This document shows, one piece after another, positions 14,850-19,635 of a DNA stretch of 19,635 bases. Position 1 is the stretch's first letter. Every line of letters starts with the position of its first letter. A program made the position numbers and the translations under genes. The notes under the pieces are model-generated. The model made no database searches, had not been told where the DNA came from, and was given only the letters and a program-made list of their open reading frames with translations. This stretch comes from Candidatus Fermentibacterota bacterium (lineage in GTDB: Bacteria > JAFGKV01): assembly GCA_016928395.1 (NCBI GenBank), contig JAFGKV010000159.1:1-19635 (forward strand), given 5' to 3'.

Positions 14850-16088
14850 TCATCTCTTCTCAGGCCTGCGCTGTTTTCCGGAGTCCTTACTCTTGTCTTC
14901 ATCGGTTGCCATCAGCCACAGAACAGCCCCCATCCCTGGATCGGTGGGATCCACCTGATGCCGACGGGCAACGGAGAACCCTGCGGGAGGCAGGTCGCAG
15001 GCTCCAGGATCAACACGGTTCGCCAGAGGAGCACTCATCAAGACTGGTGTGCCTCCGCCGTCGGCGATGCACCACAGTTCGAGGGAGTCTCGAGCAAGAA
15101 GCTGCAGGCGGCGCCAGTGCAGGCGGACTTTCTCCGAGCGCAGTCGGTCGGTCTGGGCCATGCACGCCACTAGATCGTTCAGGGCTTCCGACAGGTCCTG
15201 CAGCTCCTGATACCGGCATCCCGGCATCTCGAAGTCGAAATCACCCTCTGCAGCACGCCGGACCAGGCCGACCAGCCGTTTCAGGGGGTTCTGCAATGTC
15301 CGGGGAAAGTAGACGACCCAGGTTGCAGCCAGAACAGTAGTGGCCAGGAGTACCCCCAGCAGGTTGCGCTCACCTCTGGACACCAGAACTGCGAGCGCAG
15401 TCGCATCTTCTTCCATCCCCGATCGAGCTCGGTCGACCACTGACTCACCGATCGCCGTCATGGCGCGGCTCAGGCTGTCTAGGCGGGCGTCAAGTCGCCA
15501 TGTCTGAGTTTCCGTGGCAGGCATGCGCAAGAGCAGAGAGTCAAGGTCGAGGGTTTGAAAGCCCGCCTCGGCCTCGGCCATTAGGCTGTCTCTGACTCCG
15601 AGGTCAGTCTCCGCTGCCGCCCGGAGTAGGTGGTCCAGCCTGGTTCGCCGGGCATCGAGCGCGGCCCGCGCATGGTCTTGCAGATGGGCGACGTTTGCAG
15701 CGTAGTTTGGCGACATAACCACCAGCGAATCCAAGGTGGCGGAGAACACCCCCGCCACGACCACACCCGCACTGGCGAGGGAATCCTCGCCTGCGACGCG
15801 GAGGGACTCAGCGATCGATGTGGCTATGGAGACATACTCACGCGCTCGTGCGGCCACGAGGTTGTCGCCCAGCAAGGCGAAGGACCGCGAGGCCCGTCGC
15901 GCCCCTGCTGTTGCCACCAGAAAGCGATGGCCAAAGCTCTCTTGTCGCGCGTGGCTGTAGATCAAGGTCTCGACCTTGTGATGAATGCGATTGAACTGCA
16001 CCAGTCCGATGATGACCACCGGCACCACGGTCAGCGCGGCGATGCCCATGCCGAGACTCAGCCGCAGGCTGAGCGAAGACCGATGCAC
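14850..16088 (-). CDS. HAMP-domain membrane protein with sensor layout and no recognised output domain
   Basis: A 412-residue protein. Membrane segment one is at about 12-31, followed by a ~210-residue helical extracytoplasmic region rich in Ala, Arg, Leu and Ser. Membrane segment two is at about 242-261, and a HAMP domain follows at roughly 262-312 (PLKRLVGLVRRAAEGDFDF, then the E-L-x-x-L-x-x-x-L-N-D pattern). About 100 cytoplasmic residues remain. They start as a likely coiled coil and end in a charged Lys/Arg/Glu tail; no kinase, GGDEF, methyl-accepting or phosphatase motif is seen. It looks like a two-component sensor lacking its transmitter. GTG 16088 has TAGGAG about ten bases upstream. 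It follows ktrA after 83 bases and may report to or modulate potassium uptake, which is inference. Confidence 0.72.
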   Translation of the reverse strand: MHRSSLSLRLSLGMGIAALTVVPVVIIGLVQFNRIHHKVETLIYSHARQESFGHRFLVATAGARRASRSFALLGDNLVAARAREYVSIATSIAESLRVAGEDSLASAGVVVAGVFSATLDSLVVMSPNYAANVAHLQDHARAALDARRTRLDHLLRAAAETDLGVRDSLMAEAEAGFQTLDLDSLLLRMPATETQTWRLDARLDSLSRAMTAIGESVVDRARSGMEEDATALAVLVSRGERNLLGVLLATTVLAATWVVYFPRTLQNPLKRLVGLVRRAAEGDFDFEMPGCRYQELQDLSEALNDLVACMAQTDRLRSEKVRLHWRRLQLLARDSLELWCIADGGGTPVLMSAPLANRVDPGACDLPPAGFSVARRHQVDPTDPGMGAVLWLMATDEDKSKDSGKQRRPEKR

Positions 16089-16171
16089 TACCGGATAACT
16101 CCTACGCCCGCTGTCGGTGCGCGGGCAACACCGAGCGGCGGGATTGCCATTGCCGCGGGTCGCCCCATCTC

Positions 16172-16903
16172 CTAATCCTCTCCGACCGGCGGAAGCTGGT
16201 TCCCCAGGGTGGCTAGCTCTTCTACGGCCTCTCCCGGGCCAACCACCACAAGTGTATCACCGGCTTTGAGTTCAAAGTCCGGGCCGGGCGATGGCAAGAG
16301 CCGCGAGGAAGACGACGGGCGGCCGTCTTCCTCGACGTTGGCCATTTGACGTTGGACACCGACGATCATCAGGTCGAAACGCTGCCTGAACCGCAGTTGG
16401 CCCACACTTTGCCCCCAGAGGGCCTCCGGCGCTGCGATCTCCGCCAACTGATAGCCATCCGCCAACTCGGCCTTGATCACCACCTTGAAGCTGAGGAGGC
16501 TCTTCGCAAGGCTCCTGGCGGCATCCGTTTCCGGATCGATCACCCGGTGGGCTCCGACTCGCCTGAGGATTCGCCGGTGCAGATCGGACCCTGCCCGGGC
16601 CACAATCATCGGTACGCCGATGTCCCTGAGAATGGCAGTGGCCAGAATGGAGACCTCCTGGTTCTCACCAAATCCCACTATGGCCACATCAACATGAGTG
16701 AGGTTGAGACCGGCCATGGCATCGCTGTCGGTGCATTCGACCTGGATTGCCTCCGCCACGTACTCTTTGAGGGCTTCCACCCGTTGCATATCGTTGTCGA
16801 GAGCGGTCACATCGGCCCCTTCTGCGGAAAGGTCCAATGCAAGCCTCGAACCGAATCGGCCTAGCCCCAGAATGGCGAATCGTGTTGAAGGTGCGTGGTC
16901 CAT
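16172..16903 (-). CDS. ktrA: KtrA/TrkA-type RCK regulator of potassium uptake
   Basis: A 243-residue cytoplasmic regulator. The RCK_N domain opens with FAILGLGRFGSRLA (GxGxFG at 13-18), and an Asp at residue 36 ends the second strand for nucleotide ribose binding. VAIVGFGENQEVSILAT and RILRRVGAHRVIDPE follow, both typical of KtrA. The RCK_C domain covers about 150-235 and includes GDTLVVVGPGEAVEEL. A Ser-rich insert (DGRPSSSSRLLPSPG) sits inside the C-terminal domain. KtrA forms an octameric ring that gates KtrB in response to nucleotides. ATG 16903 is preceded by AAGGAGA at good spacing. It lies downstream of the channel gene but separated by 332 bases, which is longer than usual for a pair whose products work in one complex. 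Confidence 0.92.
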   Translation of the reverse strand: MDHAPSTRFAILGLGRFGSRLALDLSAEGADVTALDNDMQRVEALKEYVAEAIQVECTDSDAMAGLNLTHVDVAIVGFGENQEVSILATAILRDIGVPMIVARAGSDLHRRILRRVGAHRVIDPETDAARSLAKSLLSFKVVIKAELADGYQLAEIAAPEALWGQSVGQLRFRQRFDLMIVGVQRQMANVEEDGRPSSSSRLLPSPGPDFELKAGDTLVVVGPGEAVEELATLGNQLPPVGED

Positions 16904-17235
16904 CGTTCTCCTTGATTCCTCAACCAGGCGTCAGGAAGGTCTCGCAGTGAGGGGGGAAGAGACTCCATCCAACTTAGCGCATGGCGGTACGATGCGCACG
17001 TCGTAACTACTCAACTCGCAGCAGGGCCTCGGAAAGAACACGGCGCGGCCAGACTCCTTGGAGTTGAGAGTTCCCCCACAGTACCAGGAAACCCCGCAAC
17101 AGCCGTGCGGTGATCAGCATTCCTCTGCCGCTTCCAGGCGCTCCCTGTGCTCACCTGCCGGAACCAGTGCGCAGAAAGCCGAGAGCTGAGAGTCTGTCAC
17201 GGGGCTCCTCTACCCGCCTGTGTGACCCATGGCGG
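16904..17235 (-). other. Long non-coding gap between ktrB and ktrA
   Basis: These 332 bases hold no convincing gene. Just after the ktrB stop there is a weak GC hairpin, CCGCC (17214-17218) with GGCGG (17231-17235), without a T-run. A perfect six-base inverted repeat GCGCAT/ATGCGC with a nine-base loop lies at 16977-16997. A 37-codon frame at 17007-17120 is considered unlikely to be a gene. I looked for the conserved blocks of the ydaO (c-di-AMP) riboswitch often linked to ktr genes and did not find them. No good -35/-10 pair is visible. The region could be a leader or processing region for ktrA. Confidence 0.5.
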
Positions 17236-19029
17236 TCATCCTACGATGACATCCCCTGATGGATAGGTGTGTCGCGAAACCCGCCGCCGGTCCCCCACCG
17301 ACAATGCCAGCGTAAGGGGGCCGACTCGGCCGGCGAACATGAGGCCTATAATAACCAGCTTGGCCTCGGTGCCCAGCTCTGGCGTGATGCCCGTGCTGAG
17401 ACCCACCGTCCCCAATGCCGAGGCAGCCTCGAAGATGAGATCCATTGGTGGCCGGGCTTCCATTACCAGGAGCAGGAAAATCCCTAAGGCCAATGTGCCC
17501 AATGATGCCAGAGAGATGGCGACGACACGCTGAAATAGCACATCCGGGAGGCTTCGCCCGAAGGTTTCTATGCGGGCACTTTGGGAGAGGAGTGAACGAA
17601 GCGACAGGATCAGGGCTGCCGCAGTGGTTGTCTTTATGCCGCCCCCCGTGCCGCCGGGGCTGGCGCCGATGAACATGAAGAGACAGACGGCAAAGAGAAG
17701 GGCTGGCGAAAACCGTGCCACGTGAAGGGTATTGAACCCCGCGGTTCGTGTCGTGACAGACTGGAACATCGCATGCACGACTTTGTGACCGAAGGGAAAG
17801 GCCCGCATCGTATTGTCGTACTCAGCAAAGAACAGCAGAAATGCACCGGTCACGATGAGTATCCCTGAGGTCACCAGACCCAAACGCGTGTGGAGCGAGA
17901 GCCCTCGCCACCCTCTGGGTCGCCGGTGCGGGAGCGGCATATCGTCGTCGAATACAGGTGCCACCGTGCGATGTCTTCTGCGCCAGCGGGGCACGAAGGC
18001 ATCGCTCAGGTCCTTCAGGATGGGAAAGCCCAAGCCCCCGACGATGATGAGGACCGCCACCGTGATCACTGCGGGGATGGAGGCTTGCTCCAGGCTGTCC
18101 GACCAGAGCGAGAAGCCCGCATTGCAGAATGCCGAAACGGAGTGAAAGAGGCCGACAAACAGCCCGCCTGATCCGCTGGGCGAGGCAGGCCCAGGGAAAG
18201 CTGTCAGAAGCGCCCAGCCGACTGCTTCGCAGATCACCGTGATCAGCGCTACGAATCGCACCATGCCGAATACGTCCGAACGGCGATACGAGGGCAGCAC
18301 CTGCGCCAAGGCCTGGCGCTGTCGGCCGCTGGGTCTTCGAAACATGGCGATCAGCGATAGGGAGAGAGTCATGGTTCCCAGCCCGCCGATCTGGATGAGG
18401 GAGAGAATCACCCAGTGGCCGAAGGTGCTGAAATGGGTTGGCGTGTCCCTCACGATCAAGCCTGTGACGCACGTGGCGGAGGTTGCGGTGAAGAAGGCAT
18501 CGATGACCGGGGTTGGCGCTCCGTCCCGAGTGGCCACGGGCAGGCATAGTGCGACGGTCCCCAGAGCGATGGCCGATGCGAACGACAGAGGGGCCAGCCT
18601 GGCGGCCCCTGCTTCGATGCGCTCCACCAGCCGCTCGCGCACGATCCTGGCGGTCGTGGACGATGCCCAATGCACGATCTGGCCGGCCAGGAGGAGCAGC
18701 CGGTGGTCTCCTCCGCGGGCCCACTCGGTCGCGGCCAGGAGGGCGAGTGCGGCTTCCACTAGGCCGGAGAAACGCCGGAATCTTCTGGTCGGGGGAAGGA
18801 ACCGCGTGACCGCGCCCAACAGCAGAGCGCCCAAGGTAGCAAGGTCAAAGACGAATGCGGCGGGTGAGATCCATGGCGGCAGAGAGTGCTGCATTCCCCG
18901 TTCCCACAGCCAGGCCGCCGACACCCACACGGTGAGCGCGAGAAGAGATAGGCGGGAGAACCGGCGCAGACGCGCGAACCGGATGCCGCCGGTTACCAGG
19001 GAAGTGACGCCGCGCATCGCAGTACTCAC
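17236..19029 (-). CDS. ktrB: KtrB/TrkH-type potassium channel subunit with N-terminal extension
   Basis: A 597-residue membrane protein of the SKT family. Four selectivity-filter P-loops are seen: SATCVTGL (184-191), SAFCNAGFS (299-307), TRTAGFNT (427-434) and SALGTVGLSTG (537-547). The mobile SPGGTGGGIKTTT loop lies at 457-469 and the conserved Arg of the last helix is in AGRVGPLTL (Arg568). About 145 residues with several extra membrane segments precede the core, making it longer than classical ~450-residue KtrB proteins. It imports K+ through the inner membrane, gated by KtrA. The GTG start at 19029 overlaps the stop of the small secreted-protein gene by four bases (GTGA), so translation is probably coupled. 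Assignment to KtrB rather than TrkH rests on the KtrA-sized partner. Confidence 0.9.
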   Translation of the reverse strand: MSTAMRGVTSLVTGGIRFARLRRFSRLSLLALTVWVSAAWLWERGMQHSLPPWISPAAFVFDLATLGALLLGAVTRFLPPTRRFRRFSGLVEAALALLAATEWARGGDHRLLLLAGQIVHWASSTTARIVRERLVERIEAGAARLAPLSFASAIALGTVALCLPVATRDGAPTPVIDAFFTATSATCVTGLIVRDTPTHFSTFGHWVILSLIQIGGLGTMTLSLSLIAMFRRPSGRQRQALAQVLPSYRRSDVFGMVRFVALITVICEAVGWALLTAFPGPASPSGSGGLFVGLFHSVSAFCNAGFSLWSDSLEQASIPAVITVAVLIIVGGLGFPILKDLSDAFVPRWRRRHRTVAPVFDDDMPLPHRRPRGWRGLSLHTRLGLVTSGILIVTGAFLLFFAEYDNTMRAFPFGHKVVHAMFQSVTTRTAGFNTLHVARFSPALLFAVCLFMFIGASPGGTGGGIKTTTAAALILSLRSLLSQSARIETFGRSLPDVLFQRVVAISLASLGTLALGIFLLLVMEARPPMDLIFEAASALGTVGLSTGITPELGTEAKLVIIGLMFAGRVGPLTLALSVGDRRRVSRHTYPSGDVIVG

Positions 19030-19367
19030 AGCCGGGCGCTTGCCGACAGCAGGTTTCCACGCGGGAACACGACACTGGCAGCGAAGTTCAGAATGGCGTC
19101 CCCGGGCCTCTCGGCTGCCGCGGTGGTCACGGTATGTGCCCGGTCATTATGGCGGTGGGTGTCTCTGGCCGCCGTGACGGTGGTGATGCATTCACCGGGG
19201 ACACCATCATCGTTCTCAGCGGCGTCTGTGCTTCGCAGTGCGTCTCGATCCGGAGGCGGCCGAGTCGGCGACTCAACAGAGGCCAGGGCCTGAAGGGATG
19301 CGCGGTCCAGGCCGGCCGATGAGGCGGAGAAGATGAGGATACCGACGAAGACGATCCCGAATCGCAT
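19026..19367 (-). CDS. Small secreted protein of unknown function, coupled to ktrB
   Basis: A 113-residue protein. It begins with a signal peptide (MRFGIVFVGILIFSASSAG, hydrophobic core 4-14, likely cleavage around residue 19). The mature part is Asp-, Thr- and Ala-rich and of low complexity, with a TTVTAARDTHRHNDRAHTVT stretch containing several His and Asp residues, and ends in a moderately hydrophobic tail (AILNFAASVVFPRGN). No known domain is recognised. ATG 19367 is chosen because AAGGAGA lies just upstream and it starts the signal peptide; the frame stays open to 19631 but with no good start. Its TGA overlaps the ktrB GTG by four bases, making it the first gene of the potassium locus. 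Function unknown. Confidence 0.68.
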   Translation of the reverse strand: MRFGIVFVGILIFSASSAGLDRASLQALASVESPTRPPPDRDALRSTDAAENDDGVPGECITTVTAARDTHRHNDRAHTVTTAAAERPGDAILNFAASVVFPRGNLLSASARL

Positions 19368-19386
19368 GCCAGTCTCTCCTTCCCTC

Positions 19387-19406
19387 CACGCCGTCCTTCG
19401 GGCGTG
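19387..19406 (-). promoter_or_regulatory. Hairpin in the leader of the potassium locus
   Basis: A perfect six-base inverted repeat CACGCC/GGCGTG with an eight-base loop lies between the predicted transcription start (about 19408) and the ribosome-binding site of the small secreted-protein gene. It could affect mRNA stability or translation. It lacks a T-run, so it is not a standard terminator. Confidence 0.3.
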
Positions 19407-19414
19407 AATCAGAC

Positions 19415-19443
19415 AGGATAGGCCACGAGCCACCCGTTCACAA
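19415..19443 (-). promoter_or_regulatory. Predicted sigma70-type promoter of the potassium locus
   Basis: On the minus strand TTGTGA (19438-19443, four of six matches) is followed after exactly 17 bases by TATCCT (19415-19420, four of six matches). Transcription would start near 19408, leaving a leader of about 40 bases to ATG 19367. Just upstream is a strong inverted repeat (19456-19490). Confidence 0.45.
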
Positions 19444-19455
19444 GCGGGATCTAAG

Positions 19456-19490
19456 CTGCAACTCCCCCGCCGCGGCACCGGAAGTTGCAG
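19456..19490. repeat. Inverted repeat upstream of the potassium-locus promoter
   Basis: CTGCAACT (19456-19463) and AGTTGCAG (19483-19490) are perfect eight-base arms around a 19-base GC-rich centre. The repeat lies just upstream of the -35 box at 19438-19443. It could be a protein-binding site or the stem of an upstream transcript's 3' end; there is no T-run on either strand. Confidence 0.35.
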
Positions 19491-19573
19491 CACGTATCGT
19501 CCGGCGGGCCCGGGGCCCCCACTTGTTTGCCAAAGGGCAGGGCTCAATGGGGTCCGAGAGCGTCGCTGACCGT

Positions 19574-19592
19574 GTGGGGTGCAGCCCCCCAC
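19574..19592. repeat. GC-rich hairpin near the right edge
   Basis: GTGGGG (19574-19579) pairs with CCCCAC (19587-19592) around a seven-base loop. No T-run follows on either strand, and no gene is recognised between 19491 and 19635, so its role is unclear. Confidence 0.25.
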
Positions 19593-19635
19593 CTGAACCC
19601 TGCGGACTCCTCGCGCGTCCTCTCCCGTCACGTCA

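Noticed and set aside
14647-14853. A 68-codon minus-strand frame whose ATG overlaps the sensor stop by four bases and whose stop overlaps the SAM hydrolase start
   Set aside because: The junctions look operon-like, but the product is Ser/Arg-rich with no domain, codon use (AGA, CTA, CTT, AGT) differs from its neighbours, and a good promoter lies inside it. An intergenic region is more likely.
17007-17120. A 37-codon minus-strand frame in the ktrB-ktrA gap, with a weakly hydrophobic start
   Set aside because: Too short, without a well-spaced ribosome-binding site and with no recognisable similarity. Could be revisited if conserved in relatives.
16904-17235. Possible ydaO-type c-di-AMP riboswitch before ktrA
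   Set aside because: The conserved sequence blocks of that riboswitch were looked for by eye and not seen. The same holds for the leader before the small secreted-protein gene.
19368-19631. Extension of the small secreted-protein frame to the right edge
   Set aside because: It would bury the signal peptide inside the protein. The region holds a promoter-like pair and hairpins, and ATG 19367 has its own ribosome-binding site.

Overview
The window is a GC-rich bacterial chromosomal segment in which every convincing gene lies on the minus strand. It therefore reads from right (19635) to left (1). The organism cannot be named from this sequence. GTG starts are common and 4-base ATGA/GTGA overlaps are frequent. 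A Wzy/WaaL-type ligase sits with many glycosyltransferases, suggesting a Gram-negative-type envelope, and the unfamiliar gene mixture suggests a poorly sampled phylum. No tRNA, rRNA, CRISPR array, insertion sequence or phage gene was found.

Region 1 (19635 to 14850) is a potassium-uptake locus. A sigma70-like promoter at 19415-19443 precedes a 113-residue secreted protein. That gene overlaps by four bases a TrkH/KtrB-type channel subunit with an extra N-terminal membrane region. After a 332-base non-coding gap come a KtrA-type RCK regulator and then a membrane protein with a sensor layout (TM, helical extracytoplasmic region, TM, HAMP) but no recognisable output domain.

Region 2 (14706 to 1) looks like one long polysaccharide or glycolipid operon of 13 complete genes. 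It starts at a good promoter (TTGACA, 17-base spacer, TAAGAA) and a strong ribosome-binding site. In transcription order the genes are: S-adenosylmethionine (SAM) hydroxide adenosyltransferase; nucleotidyltransferase-fold protein; alkaline-phosphatase-superfamily protein; GT4 glycosyltransferase; large O-antigen ligase/polymerase-like membrane protein; zinc-ribbon methyltransferase; GT2; B12-binding radical SAM; second B12-binding radical SAM; second GT2; second methyltransferase; NAD-dependent sugar epimerase; and a GT39/ArnT-like membrane glycosyltransferase. The start of a further membrane-protein gene runs off the left edge.

The most unusual feature is the central mirror-image order methyltransferase-GT2-radical SAM / radical SAM-GT2-methyltransferase, all on one strand and almost without gaps. 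The inferred job of the operon is to build and modify a lipid-linked or polymerised surface glycan. The two GT2 enzymes resemble polyprenyl-phosphate sugar synthases that could feed the ArnT-like enzyme. The radical SAM and methyl transfer enzymes could modify the sugar or lipid, and the ligase-like protein could join or polymerise the product outside the membrane. The leading SAM hydrolase is notable because four downstream enzymes use SAM. No initiating phosphoglycosyltransferase, flippase or export gene is visible here.
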